DNA of 64,000 nucleotides, taken from Sellimonas catena (GTDB taxonomy: Bacteria > Bacillota > Clostridia > Lachnospirales > Lachnospiraceae). The stretch is taken from NCBI RefSeq assembly GCF_045063725.1, contig NZ_CP173695.1. The stretch is one strand, 5' to 3'. The position numbers and the translations under genes are program-made. The notes below the pieces were generated by a model. It was not told the DNA's origin. It did not search any database and worked only from the letters and a program-made list of their open reading frames with translations. Position 1 is the stretch's first letter. Each line of letters opens with the position of its first letter. Shown here piece after piece: positions 53,289-62,709 of the stretch.

Positions 53289-55904
53289 ATGAATATTAAC
53301 AAATTCACACAAAATTCTATGCTTGCGGTACAGGGATGCGAGAAGATCGCAGATGATTACGGAAATCAGGAGATCGAGCAGGAGCATCTGCTTTATTCCC
53401 TGCTGACACAGGATGGGAGCCTGATTCTGAAGCTGATGGAAAAGCTCGGGATTCAGAAAGAACTGCTGATTGAGCGTGTAGAGCAGTCGCTCAGGAAGCG
53501 TCCGAAGGTACAGGGCGGACAGCTCTATATCGGTCAGAATCTGAACAAGGTGCTGATCCATGCGGAGGATGAGGCAAAGCAGATGGGGGACGAATATGTT
53601 TCAGTAGAGCATATTTTCCTGGCACTTCTGAAGTACGCAAACCGTGAGGTAAAAGAGATTTTTAAAGAGTTCAGCATCAATCGGGAGAATTTCCTGCGGG
53701 TGCTTTCCGAAGTCAGAGGAAACCAGAGAGTAACAAGTGACAATCCGGAAGCGACCTATGATACGCTGAACAAATACGGGTATGATCTGGTGGAACGAGC
53801 CAGAGAGCAGAAACTGGATCCGGTCATCGGACGTGACGCCGAGATCCGGAATGTAGTCCGGATTCTTTCCCGTAAAACGAAGAATAACCCGGTGCTCATC
53901 GGTGAGCCGGGTGTCGGAAAGACCGCAGTTGTCGAAGGACTGGCACAGCGGATCGTCCGGGGCGATGTTCCGGAAGGACTGAAAAATAAGCAGCTGTTTG
54001 CACTGGATATGGGTGCGCTGGTAGCAGGAGCAAAATACAGAGGTGAATTTGAGGAACGTTTAAAAGCGGTTCTCGAGGAAGTCAAAAACAGCGACGGAGA
54101 GATCATTCTCTTCATCGATGAGCTGCACACGATCGTGGGAGCAGGAAAGACGGAAGGCTCCATGGATGCCGGCAATATGTTAAAGCCGATGCTGGCAAGA
54201 GGCGAGCTTCACTGTATCGGAGCCACCACGCTGGATGAATATCGGGAGTACATTGAAAAAGACGCTGCTCTGGAGCGGCGGTTCCAGCCGGTAATGGTAG
54301 ATGAGCCGACAGTGGAGGATGCCATTTCCATTCTTCGTGGACTGAAAGAGCGGTATGAAGTCTTCCATGGTGTAAAGATTACAGACAGTGCCCTGGTAGC
54401 GGCGGCAACCTTGTCAAACCGTTACATCTCCGACCGTTTCCTGCCGGACAAGGCGATCGACCTGGTGGATGAGGCATGTGCATTGATCAAGACGGAGCTG
54501 GATTCCATGCCGACCGAGCTTGACGAGCTTAGAAGAAGGACGATGCAGCTGGAGATCGAGGAAGCAGCTCTTAAGAAAGAAGACGACCGGTTAAGTCAGG
54601 AGCGTCTTGTAAAACTGCAGCAGGAGCTGGCGGAAAACAGAGAAGAATTTGCCAAACAGAAAGCCCAGTGGGATAATGAAAAATCATCTCTGGAGCGGGT
54701 ACACCGTCTCCGTGAAGAGATTGAAAGTGTCAACCAGGAGATTCAGAAAGCACAGAGCAGCTACGATCTGGAGAAGGCGGCAGAGCTTCAGTACGGCCGT
54801 CTCCCGCAGCTGAAAAAACAGCTGGAGGAAGAAGAAGCAAAGGTCAAAGATGAAGACATGTCTCTGGTACACGAAAGTGTGACAGAAGAAGAAATTGCGA
54901 AGATTGTTTCCAGATGGACCGGAATTCCGGTAGCCAAGTTAAATGAAAGTGAGCGGAGCAAGACTCTTCACCTGGATGAGCAGCTTCATAAACGGGTGAT
55001 CGGACAGGACGAAGGTGTTACCAAAGTGACAGAAGCTATCATCCGTTCCAAAGCGGGTATCAAAGACCCGACAAAGCCGATCGGATCCTTCCTGTTCCTT
55101 GGACCTACCGGAGTCGGAAAGACGGAGCTTGCCAAGGCACTGGCGGAAAGCCTGTTTGACGATGAAAAGAACATGGTTCGTATTGATATGAGTGAGTATA
55201 TGGAGAAATATTCCGTGTCCCGACTGATCGGAGCACCTCCGGGATATGTCGGATATGACGAAGGCGGACAGCTCACAGAGGCAGTCCGGAGAAAACCGTA
55301 TTCGGTTGTCCTATTTGATGAGGTGGAAAAGGCACATCCGGATGTATTCAACGTCCTCCTGCAGGTACTGGATGACGGGCGGATCACGGACTCTCAGGGA
55401 CGGACGGTAGACTTTAAGAATACCATCCTGATCATGACATCCAATATCGGTTCTGTCCACCTGCTGGAAGGAATCGATGAGAACGGAAACATCCGCCCGG
55501 AAAATGAAGAGCTTGTTATGAACGAACTGAAAGCGCATTTCCGTCCGGAATTTCTGAACCGTCTGGATGAGATCATCATGTTCCGTCCGCTGACGAAAGA
55601 AAACATTACCGGAATTGTTGATCTGCTTGTCAAAGATGTCAATAAACGTCTAGCAGACCGGGATCTGCACATTGAACTGACAAAGGATGCCAAGAAGCAC
55701 ATTGTCGAGGGCGGCTACGATCCGATGTACGGCGCAAGACCGCTGAAACGGTATCTGCAGAAATATGTGGAAACCCTTGCAGCCAAGCTGATCCTGGAAG
55801 GAAATGTCGGATCCGGCGATACGATCATTATCGATGAAAAGGACGGAGAACTGATTGCCAGCACCGGCGGACGGGTGCCGATGGAATATCAGGAAACAGA
55901 ATAA
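53289..55904 (+). CDS. clpB: ClpB disaggregase (Hsp100)
   Basis: An 871-residue hexameric ATPase that resolubilises aggregated proteins with DnaK. It has the N domain (two Clp repeats), D1 Walker A GEPGVGKTAV (about 205) and Walker B EIILFIDELH, the coiled-coil M domain (about 400-525, RLSQERLVKLQQELAENREE), D2 Walker A GPTGVGKTEL (about 605), and Arg fingers. It starts at ATG 53289 after AAGGAGG. It is intact, and its operator is now supplied partly by the ICE end. A terminator follows. Confidence 0.96.
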   Translation: MNINKFTQNSMLAVQGCEKIADDYGNQEIEQEHLLYSLLTQDGSLILKLMEKLGIQKELLIERVEQSLRKRPKVQGGQLYIGQNLNKVLIHAEDEAKQMGDEYVSVEHIFLALLKYANREVKEIFKEFSINRENFLRVLSEVRGNQRVTSDNPEATYDTLNKYGYDLVERAREQKLDPVIGRDAEIRNVVRILSRKTKNNPVLIGEPGVGKTAVVEGLAQRIVRGDVPEGLKNKQLFALDMGALVAGAKYRGEFEERLKAVLEEVKNSDGEIILFIDELHTIVGAGKTEGSMDAGNMLKPMLARGELHCIGATTLDEYREYIEKDAALERRFQPVMVDEPTVEDAISILRGLKERYEVFHGVKITDSALVAAATLSNRYISDRFLPDKAIDLVDEACALIKTELDSMPTELDELRRRTMQLEIEEAALKKEDDRLSQERLVKLQQELAENREEFAKQKAQWDNEKSSLERVHRLREEIESVNQEIQKAQSSYDLEKAAELQYGRLPQLKKQLEEEEAKVKDEDMSLVHESVTEEEIAKIVSRWTGIPVAKLNESERSKTLHLDEQLHKRVIGQDEGVTKVTEAIIRSKAGIKDPTKPIGSFLFLGPTGVGKTELAKALAESLFDDEKNMVRIDMSEYMEKYSVSRLIGAPPGYVGYDEGGQLTEAVRRKPYSVVLFDEVEKAHPDVFNVLLQVLDDGRITDSQGRTVDFKNTILIMTSNIGSVHLLEGIDENGNIRPENEELVMNELKAHFRPEFLNRLDEIIMFRPLTKENITGIVDLLVKDVNKRLADRDLHIELTKDAKKHIVEGGYDPMYGARPLKRYLQKYVETLAAKLILEGNVGSGDTIIIDEKDGELIASTGGRVPMEYQETE

Positions 55905-55915
55905 TAAAAGAAACC

Positions 55916-55949
55916 GGGTAGTACTCATAGAGCACTGCCCTGTTTTTTT
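55916..55949 (+). terminator. Terminator of clpB
   Basis: Stem GGGTAGTACTC / GAGCACTGCCC with two G-U pairs, 3-base loop, then seven T. Confidence 0.85.
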
Positions 55950-56035
55950 GCTTTTTTATAGAAAATATCTATTAGAGCAGAAGACATATTTATGATACTT
56001 TAAAATAGATACTTAGAAAGCGAGTACGGGAAACG

Positions 56036-56917
56036 ATGATACAGGATTACATGTGCAGACCGGAAGCATCGGATCAGGGGATTACCGGTCTGATCCGGGA
56101 ATACGATCTTCCGGTTCCGGAAATATATAAAAAGAGAGAACAGATGATCAAAGCTGCAGTGCTGGAAAGAGAGAAACGGAAGAAACCATTCTGTACGTTG
56201 CCTTTTGACCATACGCTGGAGGCAGAGAATATGGGCGGGAACATCCGTTATGGAAATGAGAAAGCAGGACCGAGGGCGGCTGCCCCGGTCTGCAGTTCTT
56301 TGGAGGAACTTTCTTTTCTCTCCCGGATGGATCCGGAAAGCGGTAGAATGGCAGAAACACTGGCGGCGTGCCGAATGCTCAGAGAGCAGGGAGAGGAAGT
56401 GGTATTTCAGATGTCCGGACCTTACACGATCTGGAATACGCTGATTGAACTGAAACAGGTCTTTAAGGCCGTCAGAAAAACACCGGAACAGGTGGAAGCG
56501 CTGTTTCAGAAGCTGGAGGAGGATCTGCTCGGCCTGCTTCTGGAAGTGAAGAAAAACGGTGTACGGATGGTCAGTTACGCAGATTCCGCAGGAGGGCTTT
56601 CTATTCTTGGCCCCCGTATGTTAGAATGGACAACAGACGTGTTTACGGCACCATTTCTGCGAAAAGCAGAGCACATCCTTGGACAGGAGATGGTGATGAT
56701 TCTTTGTCCGAAGACAGCCTGTGCGCTGGAAGACACTGGATCTGCGGTGAGAGAGGAGATTGCCCTGCCGGAAGAGATGACGTATCAGAAAGCCTGCATC
56801 TATGCAGCAGGGAAAGCCCGGTTTCCGGCTCAGATGTGTATCAATGGCGGCGGGAGCGTGCTGAAAAACAAAACATTACAGGTGATCAGGCTTTGCCGGA
56901 ATGAAATAGAGGAGTAA
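56036..56917 (+). CDS. UroD-superfamily methyltransferase-like protein, divergent
   Basis: A 293-residue relative of the MtaA/CmuA/UroD methyltransferases, first gene of the corrinoid operon. Recognisable: FQMSGPYTIWNTL, VSYADSAGGLSILGPRML. The zinc-ligand His-x-Cys seen in the other two copies (HICG) is here ILCPK, so His is replaced by Ile; a later Cys remains in QMCINGGG. It may bind a corrinoid or substrate without zinc-activated methyl transfer. ATG 56036 has only a weak ribosome site. Shorter than the others (340-350). Confidence 0.75.
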   Translation: MIQDYMCRPEASDQGITGLIREYDLPVPEIYKKREQMIKAAVLEREKRKKPFCTLPFDHTLEAENMGGNIRYGNEKAGPRAAAPVCSSLEELSFLSRMDPESGRMAETLAACRMLREQGEEVVFQMSGPYTIWNTLIELKQVFKAVRKTPEQVEALFQKLEEDLLGLLLEVKKNGVRMVSYADSAGGLSILGPRMLEWTTDVFTAPFLRKAEHILGQEMVMILCPKTACALEDTGSAVREEIALPEEMTYQKACIYAAGKARFPAQMCINGGGSVLKNKTLQVIRLCRNEIEE

Positions 56918-56953
56918 TAGCGAAGACGCCGGGAGGCGAAAAGGAGGAACAAC

Positions 56954-57604
56954 ATGAGTTCAAAGGAAGAATTATTAAAACGGATGTCCGACGGCGTGGT
57001 GGACATGGAAGAAGATGATGTGGCTGAGGCCGCGCAGGAATTTATCGATGCGGGATACCCGGCACTGGAAGGAATCATGGACGGGCTGATTGACGGCATG
57101 AACCGGACAAGCGTTCTGTTTGAAGAGGAAGAGTATTTCGTGACCGATGTTCTGCTCTGCTCGGACGCCATGTACGCAGGATTAAACGTATTAAAACCGC
57201 ATCTCCCGGAGGAAGACCCGGAGAGCAAAAAGAAAGCGGTGATCGGTGTTGTAGAAGGAGATACCCACGATATTGGAAAAAATCTGGTTAAGATTATGAT
57301 GGAGACGGCCGGTTTTGAGATGGTGGATCTTGGAAGAGACGTGCCGCTCCAGAAGTTTGTGGATACAGCAAAGGAGACCCGCGCGGATCTGGTCTGCCTG
57401 TCCACGCTGATGACAACGACCATGAGCGGAATGAAGACAGTTATTGATCTGCTCAAAGAGGCCGGTATCCGGGATGAGGTCAAAGTAATGATCGGAGGGG
57501 GACCGGTATCCAAGAACTTCGCGGATAAAATCGGTGCCGACGGCTATTCGCAGAATGCAGTGGAGGCAGTGCGCCTTGCGAAAAGTCTGCTCAACATCGC
57601 ATAA
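56954..57604 (+). CDS. Corrinoid (methyl-carrier) protein
   Basis: A 216-residue cobalamin-binding protein of the MtaC/MtbC/MttC type. The N-terminal four-helix cap (DVAEAAQEFIDAGYPALEG) is followed by a B12-binding Rossmann domain with the cobalt-ligand motif GDTHDIGKNLV (DxHxxG) and VKVMIGGGPVS. Start follows AAAAGGAGG. It carries the methyl group between the two methyltransferases. Confidence 0.93.
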   Translation: MSSKEELLKRMSDGVVDMEEDDVAEAAQEFIDAGYPALEGIMDGLIDGMNRTSVLFEEEEYFVTDVLLCSDAMYAGLNVLKPHLPEEDPESKKKAVIGVVEGDTHDIGKNLVKIMMETAGFEMVDLGRDVPLQKFVDTAKETRADLVCLSTLMTTTMSGMKTVIDLLKEAGIRDEVKVMIGGGPVSKNFADKIGADGYSQNAVEAVRLAKSLLNIA

Positions 57605-57625
57605 CAGAAAGAAGAGGGAAAAGAA

Positions 57626-58651
57626 ATGCTGACACCAAAAGAACGACTGAAAACGGTACTTTCCGGAAAGAAGGCGGACCGTACGCCGTGTATCTGCCCG
57701 GGCGGTATGATGAATATGATTACCGAAGAGCTGATGAAAACGGTTCAGATCTATCTGCCGCAGGCGCATACAGATGCCAGGATGATGGCGGGTCTTGCAA
57801 AGGCGGTCTACGAACAGGGATGCTTTGAAAATTACGGCGTGCCGTTCTGTATGACGATTGAGGCGGAGGAGATGGGCGCCGGGGTGGATATGGGATCCAG
57901 TGCCTACGAGCCGCATGTGACAGAATACGTGATCGGGACAGTGAGTGACTGGGAAAAGCTCCCAAAACTCGATGTGACGAAAGGAAGGGCAAAGGTAGTT
58001 CTGGATGCTCTGGGGATTCTGAAAGAAGAGGGAGACGCTGTGCCGATCGTAGGAAATCTCACCGGTCCGGTCAGTACGGCAAGCTCGGTGATGGAGCCGG
58101 TCGTCTTTTATAAAGAACTTCGGAAAAAGAACGCGGACGCACATGCGTTTATGCAGTTTGTGACAGACCAGCTGATCCGGTTCGGGCAGGCACAGATTGA
58201 AGCGGGGGCGGACGTGATTGCCATTTCCGACCCAAGCGCAACCGGGGAAATTCTGGGGCCAAAATATTTTCGGGAATTTACAGTCCGGTACGTGAACCAG
58301 ATTGTAGATGCTATGAAAGAGGCAGGAGCGCAGACAATTGTGCATATCTGCGGCCACATGAATCCGGTTTACAAGGAGGTAGACAAAATCCACAGTGATG
58401 CCCTGAGCTTTGATTCCGTTGTACCGATGAAAGAAGCAAGAGAAGAGCTGAAAGACCGGACACTGATGGGAAATGTCAGCACCTACACGCTGGAATTCGG
58501 GGATCCGGACAAGGTGGAGACACTGGCGAAAAACTGTGTCAAAAACGGATCTGACATCATTGCACCGGCATGCGGACTGGGAATGCACTCACCCCTTGTC
58601 AACATCCGCGCCATCCTCCAGGCGGTGAGAGAGGAGGAGAATCATGCCTGA
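57626..58651 (+). CDS. UroD-family corrinoid methyltransferase (MtaA/MtbA-like)
   Basis: A 341-residue methyltransferase with the zinc site His-x-Cys in VHICGHM and a distal Cys in APACGLGMHSP. The TIM-barrel active-site region SDPSATGEILGPKYF is typical. It transfers methyl groups between the corrinoid protein and either substrate or tetrahydrofolate. Start follows AGAGGG; the end overlaps the activator gene by 8 bp. Confidence 0.9.
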   Translation: MLTPKERLKTVLSGKKADRTPCICPGGMMNMITEELMKTVQIYLPQAHTDARMMAGLAKAVYEQGCFENYGVPFCMTIEAEEMGAGVDMGSSAYEPHVTEYVIGTVSDWEKLPKLDVTKGRAKVVLDALGILKEEGDAVPIVGNLTGPVSTASSVMEPVVFYKELRKKNADAHAFMQFVTDQLIRFGQAQIEAGADVIAISDPSATGEILGPKYFREFTVRYVNQIVDAMKEAGAQTIVHICGHMNPVYKEVDKIHSDALSFDSVVPMKEAREELKDRTLMGNVSTYTLEFGDPDKVETLAKNCVKNGSDIIAPACGLGMHSPLVNIRAILQAVREEENHA

Positions 58652-60188
58652 AATCAGAGTAAAAGGAAGCGAAAAAGCCATTCTTTGTGAGAACGGAGCC
58701 AATCTGTTACAGACCCTCTTAAAGGAGGGCTTTTTTGTGGACAATCCATGCAACGGAAACGGAACATGTGGAAAGTGTAAAGTCAGAATCCTTTCCGGAG
58801 ACGAGCCTGGCATCCGGCTTTCCTGCCTGGTAGAGGTGACGGAAGATCTGGAGGTGGAGCTTCTTGGAACAGAAAAGGAAGGAAAGGTGCTCACTTCCGG
58901 CTATGTTCCGGAATTTGAAAAGGAATTCCGGGAGGGATACGGAATTGCGGTGGATATCGGTACGACAACGGCGGCGTTGGATCTGGTGAGACTCTCCGAT
59001 GGAGAAGTACTGGGCCAGGCGTCCATGCTGAATGCCCAGAAGCAGTTTGGCCAGGACGTGCTGACACGGATCACCTATGAGTACGACCACCCGGATACCG
59101 GGATTGCGGACCTTCAGCGGGCAGTCGTGGAGTCTTTGAATGAAGAGATCCGGCAGCTCTGCGAAAAAGCCGGTATCGAAAAAGAGGAGATCCGGGAGAT
59201 AGATGTGGCGGCAAACTGTACGATGATGCACATGCTGCTTGGAGTAGATGCAAGATCCATCGGACGCGCGCCGTACCGGCCGGAATTTACAAAAGCACAG
59301 AAATTAAAGGCGGCCGGGATCGGCCTGTGGGCAGGGGAAGAGACCATGCTCTACTGCCTGCCGTCGGTTTCTGCCTATATCGGTGCGGATATCGTGGCAG
59401 GCGTGCGGGTCTGCGGCCTGCATGAGGAAACGGAGAAGGTGCTTTTTATCGATATCGGCACGAACGGAGAGATTGTCCTTGCAGGCGGAGGACATCTGCT
59501 CAGCTGTTCCTGCGCGGCGGGGCCTGCGCTGGAAGGAATGAATATCAGCTGCGGAATGAGGGCGGCGGACGGAGCGGTGGAGGATGTCCGGATCACCGAA
59601 GACGGAATCCGGCTTACTACAATCGGAGACGGAGAGCCGGAAGGACTTTGCGGAAGCGGAATCCTGGCAGCGGTCAAAGAGCTTCTCCGTACCGGACTTG
59701 TCAAAAAGACCGGAGTTTTTGTCAAAAAGGATGCTCTGGATCCGGAAGATTACCGCTATGATCTGATCCGTCTGAACGGTACCAAACGGGAGCTGATTCT
59801 TGATGACGAACGGGATCTGTTCATCACACAGGGGGATGTCCGGCAGGTACAGCTTGCAAAAGGAGCGATTCTCTCCGGATTTACCGCCCTTTTGAAAAAG
59901 GCGGGGATCGAGATGAAGGAACTGCAAAAAGTACTGATTGCCGGGCAGTTCGGAGCCCATCTTCCGGCAGAGTTCCTCACCGGTGTGGGAATCCTGCCAG
60001 AAGAGGTGGAGGACCGCCTTGTCTATGTGGGCAATTCTTCCAAGACCGGAGCCTACATGACACTGATGTCAGAGACGATGAAGCAGGAGATGGAAGCACT
60101 GGCGGAGAAAATCGAATATATGGAACTTGCCGAGACAGAAAATTACGAACGGATTTTTACGGAAAGCATGATCTTTCCGGGAAACTGA
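58644..60188 (+). CDS. Reductive activator of corrinoid enzymes (RACE, [2Fe-2S] plus ASKHA)
   Basis: A 514-residue ATP-dependent activator that reduces inactive Co(II) corrinoid. The N-terminal plant-type ferredoxin has Cys in NPCNGNGTCGKCKVR and LSCLVE, followed by a DUF4445/ASKHA ATPase domain with GIAVDIGTTTAALDLV, FIDIGTNGEIVLAGG and the GSSKTGAYM-like end. It is shorter than the 600-640 residues of RamA-type activators. Start behind GAGGAGG, overlapping the methyltransferase. Confidence 0.92.
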   Translation: MPEIRVKGSEKAILCENGANLLQTLLKEGFFVDNPCNGNGTCGKCKVRILSGDEPGIRLSCLVEVTEDLEVELLGTEKEGKVLTSGYVPEFEKEFREGYGIAVDIGTTTAALDLVRLSDGEVLGQASMLNAQKQFGQDVLTRITYEYDHPDTGIADLQRAVVESLNEEIRQLCEKAGIEKEEIREIDVAANCTMMHMLLGVDARSIGRAPYRPEFTKAQKLKAAGIGLWAGEETMLYCLPSVSAYIGADIVAGVRVCGLHEETEKVLFIDIGTNGEIVLAGGGHLLSCSCAAGPALEGMNISCGMRAADGAVEDVRITEDGIRLTTIGDGEPEGLCGSGILAAVKELLRTGLVKKTGVFVKKDALDPEDYRYDLIRLNGTKRELILDDERDLFITQGDVRQVQLAKGAILSGFTALLKKAGIEMKELQKVLIAGQFGAHLPAEFLTGVGILPEEVEDRLVYVGNSSKTGAYMTLMSETMKQEMEALAEKIEYMELAETENYERIFTESMIFPGN

Positions 60189-60204
60189 CGGAGGTGAAAA
60201 GCAG

Positions 60205-61260
60205 ATGAAAGCAGAACCGAATAGACGGGATCAGATGACACCCCATGAAAGAAGGCTTGCCATGGAGAAAGGGGAAAGGACAGACCGGATTCCGGTGATT
60301 CCTTTTATCGGAGAAATTTCCGGCCGCCTGACAAGGACATCGAGCCGGGAGTACTGGCACGATGCCGGGAAAATGGTGGAGGCGGAGATTGCGGCCTTTA
60401 ACCGGCTGGGACACGACGAACTCAGCCTCGGCCCGAATACGTGCGGGATTCTGGAGGCCCTTGGAGGGAACGTTGTCTACCCGGAGGAGGGAATGCCTTA
60501 CTTTGAAGGAAGATATCTGACAGACTACCGGATGCTGGATGGGATGGAGCCGGTACGACCGGAACAGTCGAAGCGTCTGCTGTTTTTCCGGGAGGCGCTG
60601 GAACGGATGAAAAAGGCGGCGGACGGAGTCGTGGATGTGGCCCCGAGTATCGGCGGCCCGTTTACGATTGCTGCCAATTTACGAGGCGTGGAATATTTTC
60701 TTCGTGATCTGAGAAAGGAGCCGGAACAGGTGAAGCGTCTGCTGCGCCTTGTGACCGATTCTATGAAGAACTGCGTGGATATGATCGCGCCTTATGCAGA
60801 CGGTCTTCGGATGGCAGATCCGGTGGCATCCCCGGCGCTGATCTCTCCGAAATATTTCCGGGAGCTGGTTTATCCTTATCTTGTGGAGATCATGGAGTAT
60901 GCCGACGGGAAAATCGGGCAAAAGCCGTCCCTTCACATCTGCGGAAATACGAGAAAAGTATGGGATTATTTCCGGGAGATGCCGATCCGTGCCATCAGTC
61001 TTGACAACATTATGGATCTGGAAGAAGCAAAACAGGAACTGGGCGGCCGGATGACGATTGTAGGAAATATCCCTCCGGTGGAATGTCTCCTGCATGGCTC
61101 GGAAGAGGAACTTCGCAAAGAAATCCGGGAAGAGGTACAAAAAGCAGCGGGAAGTCCGAAAGGATATATCAGTGCCAGCGGATGCGATGTGCCGTACCAG
61201 ACTGATTTTGCCATGCTGGATAGCTGGATGGATGAAATCCGTAAGATTTCCGGCTTATAG
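60205..61260 (+). CDS. UroD-family corrinoid methyltransferase, second copy
   Basis: A 351-residue methyltransferase with zinc motif His-x-Cys in LHICGNTRK and distal Cys in SASGCDVPYQT. TIM-barrel pattern: IGGPFTIAANLRGVEYFLRD, RMADPVASPALISPKYF. It is about as divergent from the 57626 copy as the MTI and MTII enzymes of one system are from each other. Start behind GGAGGTG. A probable operon partner of the corrinoid protein and activator. Confidence 0.9.
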   Translation: MKAEPNRRDQMTPHERRLAMEKGERTDRIPVIPFIGEISGRLTRTSSREYWHDAGKMVEAEIAAFNRLGHDELSLGPNTCGILEALGGNVVYPEEGMPYFEGRYLTDYRMLDGMEPVRPEQSKRLLFFREALERMKKAADGVVDVAPSIGGPFTIAANLRGVEYFLRDLRKEPEQVKRLLRLVTDSMKNCVDMIAPYADGLRMADPVASPALISPKYFRELVYPYLVEIMEYADGKIGQKPSLHICGNTRKVWDYFREMPIRAISLDNIMDLEEAKQELGGRMTIVGNIPPVECLLHGSEEELRKEIREEVQKAAGSPKGYISASGCDVPYQTDFAMLDSWMDEIRKISGL

Positions 61261-61269
61261 AAAATGCCT

Positions 61270-61334
61270 ATGTCCATATAGACATTATTGATTTGTGGAA
61301 ATAACAAACTGCGTGATATCATAAACGATGATAT
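61270..61334 (+). promoter_or_regulatory. Two inverted repeats upstream of the ABC importer, candidate operators
   Basis: ATGTCCATATAGACAT (61270-61285, 14 of 16 palindromic) and ATATCAT-N5-ATGATAT (61316-61334, perfect). A promoter was not resolved. They lie 87 and 38 bp before the importer start. Confidence 0.4.
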
Positions 61335-61371
61335 ATATTGTAACTTTTTATAAGATACAGGAGGAGAGAAC

Positions 61372-62676
61372 ATGAAAAAGAAATTAGTGAGTGTACTGCT
61401 TTGTACAGCCATGGTCACAGGACTTCTCGCAGGATGCGGAGGGGGATCCGATGATAAGGGCGGAAGCAGCGACGGAGGAAAAGAGACGATCACCATGTGG
61501 TGCCCTCCGCTTGATGACAACATGCTGGAAAACTGGGAGCCGCTTTTAGAAGACTTCAAAGAGGAAAATAACTGTGAAATCGATATCCAGATTCAGCCTT
61601 GGGAAAACTATGAAGAAAAATGGTCCACAGGCGCGGCATCAGGTGAACTGCCGGACATCGGATATATGTATGCGGAGATGTTCCCTACTTACATCGATTC
61701 CGGAGCCGTGGCGGACATGAGTGAATACATTACGGATGAAGACAGAGAAGAATATCTCTATCTGGATCATGGGTACATGATGGACGGACAGTACGGATTT
61801 CCGATTGTAACAGGAGTACCGTTTGTTCTTTACTATAACGAAGACATTCTGAATTCCCTTGGCGAACAGCCGCCGGAGACATGGGAAGACTTCGCGCGCA
61901 TCTGTGAAAAAGCAACACAGGATACAGACGGTGACGGCAAGGTTGATCAGTACGGATACGCAGTCGGATTCAATAACGGAAGCATGAACATGCTTTATCT
62001 TCTGAACGCATATTTTTACAGCTTGTTGTGGCAGGCAGGAACAGATATCTACAACGATGACTATAAGACTGTGAAATTCAACGATGAAGCAGGTGTAGAG
62101 GCAGCGGAATTCTTCTACAGCCTGAAAGACTATATGCCGGAGAACATGATGTCTCTTGCGGCTGAGGATGCATTTTCTACAATCTTCGGACAGGGAAAAG
62201 CGGCGTTCGGAGTAACACGTTCTTCCGCAATTCAGGAGACACTGTTTGCAGAGTCCTATCCGGATCTGAACTGGAACTATGTTACATCCTTAAAGAATAA
62301 AGATTATGGTACATTCGGAGCAACAGACTGTCTGACTTTATCTTCACAGGCGGAAAATCCGGAACTTTGCATGAAGCTGATCAAGTACATCACAGGATCC
62401 GAGTTCATGACAGAGTACCACAAGATTGCTTCCGGCGCTCCGCTGACAAAGAGTGAGCAGTACCAGGGAGATCCGAAGATGGAACGAATTGTAACTGAAG
62501 ACAGAGATAAATACCGTCCGCTTCAGGTAGGACCTTGCGGAAGCGATATTCTTCAGAACCTTGCAAGCGAGCTTCAGGGAATGATGGAAGGAAGCAAGAG
62601 CCCTCAGGAAGCAATGGACGATGCTGCCCAGTACGCGAATCAGGCTCTGGATGAATATTGGGCTGATAAAGAATAA
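61372..62676 (+). CDS. Carbohydrate-type ABC transporter, substrate-binding lipoprotein
   Basis: A 434-residue extracytoplasmic binding protein of the COG1653 (MalE/UgpB) type. It has a lipoprotein signal (LLAGCGGG) with lipid-Cys at residue 22, a low-complexity linker, then the binding domains (YGFPIVTGVPFVLYYNEDIL, PPETWEDFARICEKA). ATG 61372 follows AGGAGGAG. Substrate unknown; many family members bind oligosaccharides. Confidence 0.92.
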   Translation: MKKKLVSVLLCTAMVTGLLAGCGGGSDDKGGSSDGGKETITMWCPPLDDNMLENWEPLLEDFKEENNCEIDIQIQPWENYEEKWSTGAASGELPDIGYMYAEMFPTYIDSGAVADMSEYITDEDREEYLYLDHGYMMDGQYGFPIVTGVPFVLYYNEDILNSLGEQPPETWEDFARICEKATQDTDGDGKVDQYGYAVGFNNGSMNMLYLLNAYFYSLLWQAGTDIYNDDYKTVKFNDEAGVEAAEFFYSLKDYMPENMMSLAAEDAFSTIFGQGKAAFGVTRSSAIQETLFAESYPDLNWNYVTSLKNKDYGTFGATDCLTLSSQAENPELCMKLIKYITGSEFMTEYHKIASGAPLTKSEQYQGDPKMERIVTEDRDKYRPLQVGPCGSDILQNLASELQGMMEGSKSPQEAMDDAAQYANQALDEYWADKE

Positions 62677-62709
62677 ACCGGCTTTGGCGGTTACAGAAAA
62701 GGAGCAGAG

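Noticed and set aside
55951..56035. Cobalamin riboswitch before the corrinoid operon
   Set aside because: Only 85 bp of AT-rich sequence separate the clpB terminator from the first gene, too short, and no B12-box was seen.
57191..58588. Long minus-strand ORF opposite the corrinoid protein and methyltransferase
   Set aside because: It shadows two well-supported genes and has an unlikely composition rich in His, Cys and Arg.
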